Below, piece after piece: positions 30,691 to 41,555 of a stretch of DNA of 64,000 nucleotides. The position numbers and the translations under genes are program-made. Positions within the stretch are counted from its first letter, which is position 1. Each line of letters begins with the position of its first letter. The DNA comes from Cylicocyclus nassatus (lineage: Eukaryota; Nematoda; Chromadorea; Rhabditida; Strongylidae). The DNA lies in the NCBI GenBank assembly GCA_958299035.1, contig CATQJL010000112.1, positions 62,603,823 to 62,667,822 of the forward strand, given 5' to 3'. The notes beneath the pieces are model-generated. The model was not told the DNA's origin. It saw only the letters and a list, made by a program, of their open reading frames with translations, and made no database searches.

Positions 30691-31169
30691 GCGTCAGGCA
30701 ACGAGTTTCTTATTGAGGACTTAGCTGCAGGAAAGGAAGCTCTTTCAAAAGTGGAGCTAGCGAGTTCCTCGTTTCGTTTCATTAGAGCGGAGACACGCGC
30801 AGTGGAGTTACCGAGAGCTGCTTGAGTAGATTCAAGAGAAAGAGATAGGTTTTTGATTTGTTCACGAGCGTTCAAAAGTTCTTGAGAAGAGTCAGTAAAA
30901 AGAACGTTCATGATCCGAGACGGAATAGACGAAAATCAAAACGGTATGGCATACGATAACGGAAAGGTGGTACTTGCGCACCTCGGTATTGCCGCCCTGC
31001 TATGCCATTTCGGAATACATTCCAATCCGTCCGCAGGTGTAGCATCGGAGTTGTGAAGGCATACTGCGTTGATTGCGGAAAAGTGGAGAAGGTGTGCCGT
31101 TACGTCGGTCCCTATTACTGGAATTGGGCTAACTGAGCTACTAGTTCCCGGAACTGGGTGCGAGAGGAA

Positions 31170-31950
31170 TGATACTCCCATTCCGAACCGTCGTTGACTT
31201 GACTTCAACTTGGGCCCGGGAGGGAAGAGGGCTAGCAATTTGCGATTCCGCAAGTTGCTCCACCATTTGGGCGATATTTAAGGCGCGTTGGAGGGTAGAT
31301 GGACTAGCTAACTCTACCTGAAGCCTAATGTGAGGGTAAACACGCGCTACGAACTCCTTCTAAGGCGCGCCCCTGCTGCATTGCCGTATCCTGGCCGGGT
31401 GTGGCAGCGCACACTAACCTGAAAATTCGATCTGCAAACGCCGAAGTTGATTCTCCAGGTTCTTTCTTGCATTTCGCTAAAGCTCGCCGTGCCATATTTT
31501 GAAGGTGTGGTCCCTCGTAGCAACTCTTGACATGGGCCACTACTGCGTCATAGTCCTCCCGTTGAGCGGGTGTCAGCTCCTCGATTTTTCTCGAGCTGCA
31601 CCATCAGGAAGGGCTATCAGATGAGAGGCCTTAAGCTTTGGGGATAGCGGGGTATGGCGCGTGTGGATATTTTCAAAACGGCGCAACCATACTGAGAAAG
31701 GAGTAAGGTCTCCTCTATTCGCCCCCGTGAGCAGGGAATTTTCAATGCGGGCCACTCTGGAGTACAGGATGACGTAAGGGATACCCTCGAATGTTTGGCC
31801 AACCGCGGTAAAAGAATCGTTGAAGCCCTGGAGCAGTGAGGTGTTCACATTGTTCACCAGCTTGGCTAAGGCTGTCGATGCTGAACGGGAATCCTTCCAT
31901 GCATTCGATATCGCCTGTGCTGTAGCATCGCGCAGTTCTTTAGCTTGCAA
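31170..31950 (-). pseudogene. gag of the LTR element, frameshifted
   Basis: The minus-strand frame from 31950 reads FSVWLRRFENIHTRHTPLSP, then KLKASHLIALPDGAAREK. After a frame change near 31580 it continues with YDAVVAHVKSCYEGPHLQNM, then KKEPGESTSAFADRIFRLVC and, after another change, EFVARVYPHIRLQVELASP. This is the retrotransposon gag layout (the W--RFE start and the P-ES---FADR-- segment). At least two frameshifts make it non-functional. No zinc knuckle was seen. Confidence 0.75.
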
Positions 31951-33660
31951 TCCCTTAACTACTCACTCGTCCGAGAGATTAACTAAGGAGGATGCAACCC
32001 TTAGTTGCGTACTCGCATAATTGTGTGGTTGAATTCGGGGCAGCCGCCCCAGAGTCTGAGGAATGAGTGCGGGCTCGTGTTACCGGACCCGTAAGAGAGC
32101 GAGAAGATAAGTATTTGAAACACCAGAGGTGAAATGAATATGCCTTGATGGAAGTATAAGATGTGGACGGTGTGAAAGAAAACATAAGTGATCAAGAAAT
32201 GTAAGCAAACAAACTTATCCCATAAAGTTATTCACGTATACGGAAGAGGAATGTGAAAGGAGATGTAAAGATAACAAACCGCAAACGTTCCCATGTACTT
32301 AGCTGCGCGCCTTATCTCCGAAGATCTACCAAAACATACGCGTTATCGCGAAAGCGATCTATCGTAGCATACGGTTTCTCGCGCACTTGGAACAAAGCAT
32401 TACAGTGCTCGGAGCAAAACGTCTGCTAGCGAGGTACAGTTACCCATGAACGCAAAGTCAAAACATTTACAGATTTTTTGAAAGTGTGTTATGAGAGAAA
32501 GGATTACTGTCGCTTACTGAAAAGCGGAAGAAAGATCAGCCAAGAGTTTGAAAAGAGTGGTGGAGCATGAGAAACTGTCGCTCTTCAATGAAAGAAGGTC
32601 GAGGGCTACCCGATTTGGCGCCATGAAGCAAGACGAAGAAGCTGTTTGTTAACTGAAGAAAGGTATGGTACAAAGTAAAGAAACCACTGAGAAGACAAGA
32701 GACGAGAATAATTGGTGATTATGTATGGTTTAATTCAGGGCAACTAACCCAAGATTGCTCAAAGGAAGTAAAAGATATCAGATGCGCGAAACTATTGGTT
32801 GTCAGGAAAGAGGAAAGTCGCGCGGATGGCGCAGAGCACAAAGGAAGCGGGTCGGGCAGAGGAATAGCGAGCCAAGTAAGGCAAAACTTTGAAAAGAAAG
32901 TAGCCTCGAGTGTATAGTTAGAGCTATCACAACGAAGCAATGTAAAAAACAGGATGGAATACTCACCTTATCTCCTTTAACTGGCGAACGGGATGATAGG
33001 ATAAAATAAGACGATAATCTGAATACGCAATAGATGAGGACACAAAATTTGAGCGGCTCCGTGTCCTTACCATTCCATTGTACAACCCTGAAAAAGCGAG
33101 CAAGTAATAATAAAAAAATTGATTTCGGGGCAACTAACCCAAACTTACGGTTTTGTAAGGGGCAACTAACCCAGACTTACGGTTTTGTTCGGGGCAACTA
33201 ACCCCACGGTACCGTCCTCCAGAGTAAATTTCACGCGCGCGCCCTGACCAGAATCAGCCTCAATCGGGCATTCACTTCAAAAACATGACTCCACGAGCTC
33301 GGATCTCACATTAGCATTTTCTAAAATTCTTTATCATTTACTTACCTTTCCATAGCGCTGGATCACTACTCAGCGCTGGACTACTGCCCGCCGGCCAAAT
33401 TCATATCCATATTCATCTCCATATTCATATTCATCATCCCGGGGCACAAAAGGCAACGATACAAAAAAGGCGCCAAAACGAATAAAAAAGAAAAAGCAAA
33501 GAATGACAAAACGAGCAAACACAAAAACGGAATAATAAGGACAAAAAATGGAAGAAAGATTTAAGACATAATTCCAAAGAAAATTCGTTTCTGAAAGAAA
33601 AACTCACTCACCTGAAGCGAATGTCCTCACCCATCCTGAAAGTTCATACTCGCTGCTACC
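31951..33660 (-). other. Long leader of the LTR element with repeated motifs
   Basis: About 1.7 kb lies between the 5' LTR and gag without a supported gene. Near 33123-33210 GGGGCAACTAACCCA followed by ACTTACGGTTTTGT is repeated three times. Diverged relatives of the LTR segment around GGGGCAACCGCCCC recur at 32030-32070 and 32725-32765. Confidence 0.55.
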
Positions 33661-34006
33661 AGTAAGCGTCGCCCAGCGGAAGCGGCTGGCTACTAACAAG
33701 ACTACAGTGATGTGGAAGAAGGTTTATTATCTGTCGAATAGGAAACTATAGGAAACGTAAGAGGAGTGGATCGTGACTTGAGAGGATGAGTGTGTGGTTG
33801 ATATCGGGGCAACCGCCCCAGGAGAGAGAGTGTCGTTGGAGCTCCCCGCCTGCTCTATGTGACTTGGTTATATACGTTAGCGTTATCATAGCACATCATC
33901 TCCGAGAACATGGGATTCACTGTTCTCATAACACAAACGATAACATAGGATAATATCCCAAGCAAAGAGCGCGCGATAAAATTCCAGTATGAGCGCCGCT
34001 CTTACA
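33661..34006 (-). repeat. 5' LTR of the gypsy-like element
   Basis: Same sequence as 29170-29516 with about nine differences. The primer-binding site lies directly left of it on the plus-strand map. Confidence 0.9.
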
Positions 34007-34309
34007 GGCGCCGTAAAACCTAATTGCCCGCGCCGTGCCTTCAACACCAGCGTAAGCGAGCGGTCGTCGCGAACGAAAGTCGGCGTTCACTATATTCCAG
34101 AAAATTTTTTTTTAGCCTTCATGTTGTTGTCGTCAATGCAAGGTATATCTCGACGAAAGCTCCCTTCAGAAGTTTAAAAAAATATGTGTGGAAAGGGCGC
34201 GCGCTCATTGTCGCTCGAAAAACGCCAGTAGCGCTTCGGGACCAAACGTTTTCAGCCGCGCCGCGCGTTGGTGTTCAAAGCGACGCGTGGGCAATTGGGT
34301 TTTACGGGG

Positions 34310-34845
34310 CCTGTACACGGTGCTGCACATGGTGCAGCACGCTGTTATGAAGGATCTTCTTGACGTTTACCGGAGGTTTTCTTTTATCCAAGGTTATCAA
34401 GTCAAAGGCCTAAGCTTCTACTTTTCAAGTGACTCCGTAAAGTTGTGCCGCCGGTATTTGTTTAGGAGACATGAGCACAAATCGAACAACAGTTGCAACG
34501 AAGTGCGGCAACGCGAACGACGCGTGCGACGTCGCAACTTTCCTTTGCTTCTATATCAAAGCGAAAAACCTAGTTTCAATACTGATGTACCGTCTACAAC
34601 ATAGATACTTTTGGATACTATTCGAAACTGAGTTATAGTTCCTATCTTTCAAAAAAGCACAGAAGTCCACAAGCGACAAAATTTAAACACTTCGAATCCA
34701 CTCAGAACTTTGGGTATGGAACTTACCTGACAAGCTGATTACAGATGTAGCACAGAGTCTACGCATTAAGGTCCCTTTGTTGGCTAATGACTGAAAGTAC
34801 ACTCTTTTTCGCCGCGTGCGATTTCGCGGTCCGAAACGTGTTAAA
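34310..34845. mobile_element. AACACGTTTCGGACC family element, copy 2 (left end altered)
   Basis: It shares CACGGTGCTGCACATGGTGC, CAAGGTTATCAAGTCAAAGG, GCACAGAGTCTACGCATTAA and the right end GCGGTCCGAAACGTGTT with 17819-18366. The left terminal repeat is degraded. Both copies keep an open segment, GYQVKGLS then RRYLFRR, over about 60 codons; whether it was ever coding is unclear. Confidence 0.65.
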
Positions 34846-34962
34846 ATCGCTGTCTCTATATGAAAAGTTTGCTGTTTCCTGTAATTTAGGCCGCGGAAAC
34901 CGTGACAGCGTCTTCTTACTGTTGCTCAAATGTGCAATTACGCCATTTAAAAACATCTGTAA

Positions 34963-35127
34963 TAGGCCGTCCGCGCAGGGCGCGGAGAATGCGCAAGGTG
35001 CGTAGTGTGCGTCACTCCTCTTTGCTCGTGCACTCTCGCCGCGTGTTTGCTCTGCGCCTCCTCTAGTCATGAGCTGCCTTCAATGGACGCAACAGCGTTG
35101 CTCTCCGACCGCAGCGCGGACGGCCTA
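34963..35127. mobile_element. MITE, TAGGCCGTCCGCGCAG family, copy 3
   Basis: ATAGGCCGTCCGCGCAGGGC at left faces GCGCGGACGGCCTAT at right. It is the least diverged copy. Confidence 0.82.
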
Positions 35128-35766
35128 TACCTACAGAAGCTGTGTACTGAATTCAGGGTGACCGAAAACCTACGGGAAAATGAAGAGAGATCGATGATTC
35201 GCTTCATATTAGTCACTAGCTGGTGGCCCCGGTCTTACCCGAGACTTCAAGTTAGTTAAGCCAAAAGAGCTTGTAAACTTACGCTTCTAGATTTCTTCTA
35301 ACATGCGCATAAAGCGCTTTCAGACTAATTGCCGCACCCTACCAACTTTAAGACTGAAATGGACTTTACTGCCCCTGCTTACATGCTTATATGTAAAAAT
35401 GATCGGTTGCCATGATGGCCCTTCATTTTCTTAGGTTTGAGTAAACAAATCAGTAAATCGATAGAATGGCCCGGCGAATCGCCGCGGAAAGTAGCTCTAA
35501 ACCACCACCGGGGTCAAAAATATACGTGTGCGAAGTTTCAGCCGGATCGGTTCAGTGGCGCGCGTTTCTATAACGAACGAACAATTAAACGAACATCCTC
35601 ACAGACATTGAGTTTTATATATATATATAGATTGTAGAATTCCAAGGCGTGAAGGCTTTTCACGCGAATGAGTTATTGAAGATCAAACGTTCGTATATTT
35701 TTTGGGCAGCGTGTATATATGGCCTCTAGTTAGCCTGTTGGTTCAACATAACGTTTTTGTTTTCAG
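35128..35766. other. Intron-like interval with transposon debris
   Basis: It contains GAAGAGAGATCGATGATTCG and a GATCAAACGTTCG fragment of the mariner-like family, and a remnant of the (CTGT)n family end near 35600. No exon was found before the TTTCAG at 35761. Confidence 0.35.
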
Positions 35767-36069
35767 TCGACACTCTCAATTGTGTCGGATACACTTGGTA
35801 GCACTCAACTAATATGCTTCCGCGGTCTTCGGCTCGAGACCAACAATGCTCCTGGCTTACTTTATATGGTCCAGACTAATCCTGTGCAATCCTGTATATG
35901 GTCCAGACTAATCCTGTACAAACCTGTCATGCTTACACGTCACGAGTCAACGGACTGTGTGCCAAAGTGGTTGTTCCTTATAATATATCCCGCTGATGGA
36001 TTCCTAATTGAAGATGTTGCTATGTCATGCCGAACACCTGTTGGAGATCCGTTTCCACACTTTTATTGA
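35767..36069 (+). CDS. Probable terminal exon of F-box gene B
   Basis: After a TTTCAG acceptor the frame is open in phase 0 for 100 codons to TGA: STLSIVSDTLGSTQLICFRG, then ETNNAPGLLYMVQTNPVQSC, then CVPKWLFLIIYPADGFLIED. The start resembles the terminal exon of gene C (SLSDLAICHMSSNLM). Assignment to the exons at 27134-27913 is inference; about 7.9 kb of transposons separates them. A 32-bp direct duplication (ATGGTCCAGACTAATCCTGT at 35866 and 35898) changes the frame in which the second copy is read, so the downstream frame may be altered from the ancestor. Confidence 0.45.
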   Translation, partial: STLSIVSDTLGSTQLICFRGLRLETNNAPGLLYMVQTNPVQSCIWSRLILYKPVMLTRHESTDCVPKWLFLIIYPADGFLIEDVAMSCRTPVGDPFPHFY

Positions 36070-36179
36070 CTGTTTCCACATTGTATACGTATAACATCTA
36101 CCAGAAGTCTTTATCCTTTTTCTAAGTATTGATGTCACAGCGTATTTGATGTTGTAAATCTTGCATTGGAAAGGCCTAA

Positions 36180-36416
36180 GGGCTCGGGCAGAGTTCACGC
36201 GATTTGATCGTCGCGATTGATCGCGACAAGACAACTGTAACAATATCATTGCATGCCGATCTTCTTGCAACTCGGTTGTGATAGTTTTCCAACACGCTAA
36301 TCGTGACTAACTATCACAACCGAAATACAAGAAGATCGGCATGCAATGAACTCGTAACATTTGCCTTGTAGCGGTTAAATCGCGACGATCAAATCGCGAG
36401 AACTCTGCCCGGGGCC
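36180..36416. mobile_element. Harbinger-like MITE, GGGCAGAGTTCACGCGAT family, copy 1
   Basis: The ends GGGCTCGGGCAGAGTTCACG and the complement of CGAGAACTCTGCCCGGGGCC are flanked by TAA (36177-36179 and 36417-36419). Inside, ATTGCATGCCGATCTTCTTG faces its complement. A second copy is at 55842-56043. Confidence 0.82.
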
Positions 36417-36755
36417 TAAGGAAGGGACTCATGCATGAGGCAATCCGAATACGGTCGCAAGTACTTGGAAGTGAGAATGTGCATGAACATTTTTCTAAAT
36501 AAGGCTGCTGTACTTAGAATGGACAATCTGCCCTAGATATGCTTCACCAAGAATAATTCACCCTTCTAATCAACTCAAAAGAGCTCCTTCATTTTATATG
36601 TGAAATCACTAACGAATTAGAGTCACTTGGGTCTATGCAAAGGGGAACATAATTTTTTATTCTTGCAAGAATGACAAATCTATTGCCGTAGATGTATCGA
36701 ATGTTTCTCATCACTGCCGCTCTTTGTTGCAGTCCTTGAATTCATGTGAGAAGCC
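36417..36755. other. Unassigned interval
   Basis: AT-rich sequence after the putative F-box terminal exon. AATAAG at about 36497 is the only poly(A)-like signal. No exon is seen. Confidence 0.3.
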
Positions 36756-36759
36756 TTAA

Positions 36760-37133
36760 AGGCACCGTCACCCAAAATGGGGTCGATGAGATTTTGATGC
36801 CTAACAGTAGTGGGGCCCTCAACGGCATACTTACCCAACTCGCGCTGGCAAAAGTTGCTTCCGAAGCGAGAAAATTGCTTCGGAAATCGCTTCAGGTGAC
36901 GGTTCGCGACGTTGGCTCCTCCGCTTTCGGGGAGGAGCCAACGTCGCGACGTTCGTCCCGCCCATCCGTGCGCGCCCAACCAATCACCGTATCGAAGAAA
37001 CCGCTCTCCGGGTTCTGAAAACGGGGATTTTCGTGGTTTTCGCGGATTTTCGACTTGATGTTCGAAATCGGGGGAATGGGAAGGCCCTGGAACGGCAAAA
37101 ACATGGAGGTCGAAATTTTGGGTGGACGGTGCC
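36760..37133. mobile_element. TTAA MITE, AGGCACCGTCACCC family
   Basis: TTAA at 36756-36759; at the right end the target has become TTCAA. The ends are AGGCACCGTCACCCAAAATG and the complement of TTTTGGGTGGACGGTGCC. Inside, CGACGTTGGCTCCTCC faces GGAGGAGCCAACGTCG. A related, decayed copy begins at 54474. Confidence 0.75.
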
Positions 37134-37148
37134 TTCAAGGGCTCCATA

Positions 37149-37382
37149 TCAGGAGTCACGCCGCGCGCCGCGCCGCTTCGCCGCGCACGTTGCGTCTGAT
37201 ATTTGTACCCCATAAAACTGTCCGGAGCTAACGTGGCACGGCGTCAGTCTAGGGGGGTGAGGGGTGGGGGCAGATACATGGCTCGTGCCATAAGTAAGAC
37301 TGCGCCAGGAGTGCTAGCTTCTGTTTTGCTGACATCTTGCGGCATCGCTTCGCGAAAAATTCGCGCCGACCGTGACTCCTGA
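37149..37382. mobile_element. 234-bp MITE, TCAGGAGTCACG family, copy 2 (inverted)
   Basis: Starts TCAGGAGTCACGCCGCGCGC and ends GCGCCGACCGTGACTCCTGA. It has the same length as the copy at 17541-17774, in opposite orientation. Confidence 0.8.
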
Positions 37383-37410
37383 CCGTTCCCCCCTTCAAGG
37401 CCTTAAGCCA

Positions 37411-37583
37411 TAAAGTCGCCTGCGCGAAATCGCTAGGGTTGCTGTAGGCTGAACGCACGCGAGCGTGCCTGCAACGCGGCTACCGAGTACGGCGCTGTAA
37501 TGACTCATGCGCGCGAATGCCAATGTTAGCCGCAAGAGATACGATTGCGGGCGCTCAGTCCGGGCGATTCCGTGCATCAACTA
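37411..37583. mobile_element. AAAGTCGCCTGCGCGAAATC family element, uninterrupted copy
   Basis: Left AAAGTCGCCTGCGCGAAATC and right GGGCGATTCCGTGCATCAAC form imperfect inverted ends. The middle reads ACCGAGTACGGCGCTGTAAT then GACTCATGCGCGCGAATGCC, an empty site relative to the copy at 60322-60688. Confidence 0.7.
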
Positions 37584-38239
37584 TGCCTCGCACGAAAAGT
37601 CGCTGTCGTTGGCGTGAAATCGCGTGAGGTATGAACGATGCCCAATGCCAACACCAATGACGATTTTCCATAGGCTTATGCTTGGAAACCAGGCATCCAT
37701 AAGGTTAGAACATAATTCTTGCGCTGACACGCACTGAGATCTTTGATTTTAGCAGTTTTCTCCACTTCAACCTAATTCGCTTGATTCGTCAGCAAAAGAA
37801 AGAAGAAATATTGCAATTCTTAGCAGTCGTCAAAGTGAATGAGATTCTAATATATAAAGAGTCGCAAGCGCAATTCAAAAATGTGCACATAGCGGGAAAC
37901 CACGTGGCGGTCCCGTAGCGCGCGCATGCTACTAGCACCTTCAATTGCTGGTTCACTAGTCACTGGTATATCGCGACAAGCTGTCAAAATGCTCAAACTG
38001 TGAAAATTTGCGGTCGCAATGTAATTTTTCATCTTTTTTATGTGTCCTACATTTTCTGGCTTAAAGATTCCTTTCGATTGAGGGACGGTACAGGGCTCCT
38101 AAACTGCAGAGTCGTTTGCACCAGCGGTCGCGCGACCGCGTCGCGCCCGGGCATTTTGCCGGCGCCGGCGCCATCGATCGAGGCGGCACCACCACCACCA
38201 CCAAACAATAGCCATGTTTCCCATGGATTTATTGTGGAG
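37584..38239. other. Unassigned interval
   Basis: It includes a remnant of the CAGGGCT..GTCGTTTGCACCAGC family at 38090-38130 followed by a GC-rich CGCGACCGCGTCGCGCCCGG segment and a (CACCAC)n run. No exon was found. Confidence 0.3.
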
Positions 38240-38880
38240 CATAGGTGCGATAGGGGGAGCCGGGCTCTCCCCAGGTGAAGGGGGTCTCGGCTGTTCCCGA
38301 CCTTCCAGGGTGAAGGGGGTACGTGAGTCTAGGGGGGGGGGGAGGGAGGAAGAGAGAAAAGGTAAAAAAGCGTGGTATGAAGAGCTCTAATTTGTACCTT
38401 ATTTAGGCAGAAATTGAAAAAAATTTGAAAATTTTCAAAAGAAATTAAAAAATTAAAAAAATTGATTATGAAGATCTGTGCTCCTGTTTCACTGCATCAA
38501 CAAAAAACGAAAGCAATAATGTTTATCCCAAAAGATGTACAAGTTAGGAACAACTTCATTTCCTGCACATCATCATCAACAATATCACTATCGCTAACGT
38601 CAGAGACAACAAGTTCGCTGCCTGAAAAATCTTCTTCTTCCTCCAAAAGGTCATCGGAGTAGAAGCAGAATTGCGTGCAAAAGCGTTCTGAGTCAAAAAT
38701 GGATTTAAAACTTTCTTCTTCTTCTAAGCGCTTTTGTGATTTTTTTCCTGGCCCTCTGGGAGCATCAGGAAGTCAGCAGGTAGGTGACCAGTTTCTTCAT
38801 ACCATCTTTTAGGATACTTCAAAAAGTCATACGGTAACAGCCTGTCTGGACCACTTATACCAATCCTTTAAATGAAGTTT

Positions 38881-39712
38881 TTAGATAACAATGTGTTTAG
38901 TAGAAGGTTGACAAATCTTATGCATTTGCTTAGATGCTCTATCGTTGTACGACTTCTGCGTTGTGTTCTGATAACAGAGTAGATAGAAAATTTCTTTCTC
39001 CACCTCTGCCGTGCTAGTCGGAATGGAAACTAGCTTTGCTAGTAGGTCCATCAGATTTTTGCGGTAAGTAATGGGAAAAGAGCCAGATCTCATATGCTTT
39101 CGCAGCACGGGAAGGAAATAGTGCATACTTTTTGGGCCTTGTCGAACTCTGGCTTCACCTCCTCTGGCATACGTCCTGTTAGCTGATTAGAAAGCTGCTC
39201 AACTTCTTCTTTAACAGCATCTGCGGAATAGCCGAGAAAAGGAGGTACTATGCTGCGCGTTGGTTTTTGTTCAATATTATAGGTCATATTGTCACAAGGC
39301 GAATAACTTTCAAAAGCATAAAGCACAGAGTTAGGTTCGCACTCCAGCCGGGATCTAAGTGCAGTAACTATGCTTGTACTAACACCTTCCTTTTGTTCAT
39401 ATCCATGGTTGTGAATTTAGCAGCCTTGAATTCTTCAGCAACCTGAAGATCAGCAATGGACTTCCTGGACAATTCCTCATTGAAACTAGACAATCTGCTT
39501 GGATTCCTTATGCAGGAAATCAGAGAGTTTCGCTCAATTGCCAACTCTGTATCAATGTCGACAACATTTTCGTCGGCGTAAGATTCTCCTTCTGCCTCGC
39601 TGTTGAATTGGAACACATGCGAGTCATCTGCGATTTTGCAAAGTATTCTGCCCGCCGTTTCCTCTTCAAAATGCCAACCTTTCCAAAACATTGAGGGATA
39701 TTTCAATAACAT
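38881..39712 (-). pseudogene. Broken hAT-like transposase, C-terminal half
   Basis: Three minus-strand frames follow each other: 39712-39368 (WKGWHFEEETAGRILCKIAD, then AEEFKAAKFTTMDMNKRK), 39326-39090 (FLGYSADAVKEEVEQLSNQL) and 39126-38881 (RKNLMDLLAKLVSIPTSTAE, then VEKEIFYLLCYQN). The last resembles the hAT dimerisation region, where L-SIP-S-A--ER is typical; here Arg of that motif is Lys. The upstream DDE core and zinc finger are not seen. Frame changes separate the pieces. Location inside an element with an 8-bp duplication supports the hAT assignment. Confidence 0.6.
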
Positions 39713-40089
39713 GTTATTCTTCTGAATGTCTTAGAGTTTTTGACATTGAAACCAACCATTCTCTACAAATTAGGTAAGGTTGAGTATAGAGCGTTTTCAC
39801 GAAAGTGACCTTCTTCAGCACTAGGTTTACAGAGTATAGATTCCAGAAGTGGGCGGGTTTTGTGTGAAGGTGTGGAAATTCACCAATCTCCCATAGTTTT
39901 TTGAGTGTGTGCTAACAATGATGGCATAACTGTCAATCAAAAGCGCATTCTTTACCAAAAAAAACATAAACATATAACAACGATAAGCACGCTCAAATAG
40001 ACGCGTTCGCTCACGTTCCCGTTAGTGCTGATAACGATGTCAATCCACAGCACATTTTTTACTCTTAACTTGCTCCACCTCGCTCTTAT

Positions 40090-40795
40090 TAGGTCGTTCA
40101 GAAAGTTTTTGCACATGAATTTCAAAATTCATAACTTCTGATTTTTCCAACCGATTTGACTGCTTTCACTTTTATGTGAAAGGGTAAGTCATGCTCTTTA
40201 TAATGACATCTCAGCTGCTTAGTAATGGTCATCTGTTGCATAGATAGGAGCGATAGAAGAAAAATGGTAAAAATTTTAATTTTTGTGTAGGGTCATAAAA
40301 AATCGGAGACTTGCAACAAAAATCGGAGCAGTCAGTACTGTAGGTTTTTTCACCAACTCTTTCTAACAGTGCAAAGTTTGCGCCGATTGAGCGTATCCAT
40401 GAAAAGTTATGATTTTCCTGAAAAATGCCAAAATAAATCAAATTCGCCTTTTTGTACTGCTTGCTCGGAAATTATAACTTTTCATGAAGACGCTCAATCG
40501 GAGCAAACTTTGCACTTTTAAAAAGAGCTGGTGAAAGAACCTACAATACCGACTGCTCCGATTTTGTTGCAAGTTTCTGATTTTTTATGACCCTACACAA
40601 AAACTCAAATTTTGAGTGATTTTGTTTTGAGCTTCTATCTGTGCAACAAATGACCATTACTAAGCAGCTGGCATGTCATTATAAAGAGCATGACTTACCC
40701 TTTCACATAAAAGTGAAAGCAGTCAAATCGGTTGGAAAAATCAGAAGTTATGAATTTTTGAAAATCGTGCGCAAAAACTTTCGGGACGACCTATA
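40090..40795. repeat. Foldback inside the hAT element
   Basis: Arms of about 345 bp (40090-40440 and 40451-40795) are inverted copies; both contain GACTGCTCCGATTTT, TTTTTATGACCCTACACAAA and CATGACTTACCCTTTCACAT. The loop is only about 10 bp. Confidence 0.85.
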
Positions 40796-40829
40796 CAATG
40801 TGTTGGCTTTTATGGGTCACCAAAGAAAA

Positions 40830-41555
40830 TGATTTTCAGAACCGTGAAGCAAAGAAGCCCTAACATGCTATATACCATTCGAAAGCTGAGATCATAAAAA
40901 ATCGACGTAGACCGTCGACTTTTTTCTAGATCTTCTGTGCCGCGAGATATGAGGGATTTTATGTGCTTCAAAAATTAACTGATTTTGTGTCCTCAGTTTC
41001 TGCTCTCCAAATGAATGCTACGAGAAAGTCGACGGTCTACGTTTGTTAATGAAGACTTGCTCTTTAACACAGATAGATATTCAGCAGTGATTAGGTCTTC
41101 ATTTGGCAGAAATCTGCTGTTGAAAATGACCATGTTTTCAGATAAAATGCGGTGTATCTCTCGGTAGAGGGGGGCAAGAAAGAAGTCGACGGTCTAGGTC
41201 GAATCCCCTTTTCCTGAGCTTTCGAATGGTCTATAGGTCGCTGGGCGAAAAAAAGTTTTCAGAAATGGGGTGGAGATATTTACTATTAGCTTGCTCCAAC
41301 CCAGCTCCACCAATGTATTGGCTTTTAACGGTTACCGGAGCAAATGATTTTTAGAGCCGGGAAGCAAAGAAGCCCTAACATGCTATATACCATTCGAAAG
41401 CTGAGATCATAAAGAATCGAAGTAGACCGTTGACTTTTTTTTAGGTCTTCTGTGCCGCGAGATATGAGGGATTTTATGTGCTTCAAAAATTAACTGATTT
41501 TGTGTACTCTACTTTCTGCTCTCCAAAATGCTACGAGGATAAATAAATAATATAA
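40830..41555. repeat. Direct duplication inside the hAT element
   Basis: About 210 bp starting GCAAAGAAGCCCTAACATGC recurs 515 bp later with a few differences. Both copies run through GCCGCGAGATATGAGGGATT. Confidence 0.8.

Larger units (their letters stand above)
29170..34006 (-). mobile_element. Defective Ty3/gypsy-like LTR retrotransposon
   Basis: Two LTRs of 347 and 346 bp (29170-29516 and 33661-34006) differ at about nine positions, roughly 97 percent identity. In element orientation each starts TGTAAGAGCGGCGCTC. The primer-binding site next to the 5' LTR reads TGGTAGCAGCGAGTATGAAC, complementary to a tRNA-like 3' end in CCA. The polypurine tract AAAGGAAATGGGGGAGG directly precedes the 3' LTR (29517-29533). 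Inside are a gag frame and an integrase C-terminal piece but no protease, reverse transcriptase, RNase H or integrase core. No matching target duplication flanks the LTRs (ACCGG against GGCGC), so an end was probably rearranged. It lies in the presumed long intron of F-box gene B. Confidence 0.9.

Noticed and set aside
34350..34604. Conserved-looking frame GYQVKGLS..RRYLFRR shared with 17880-18077
   Set aside because: Both copies lie inside the same transposon family, so similarity reflects common repeat origin; neither has splice or start support.
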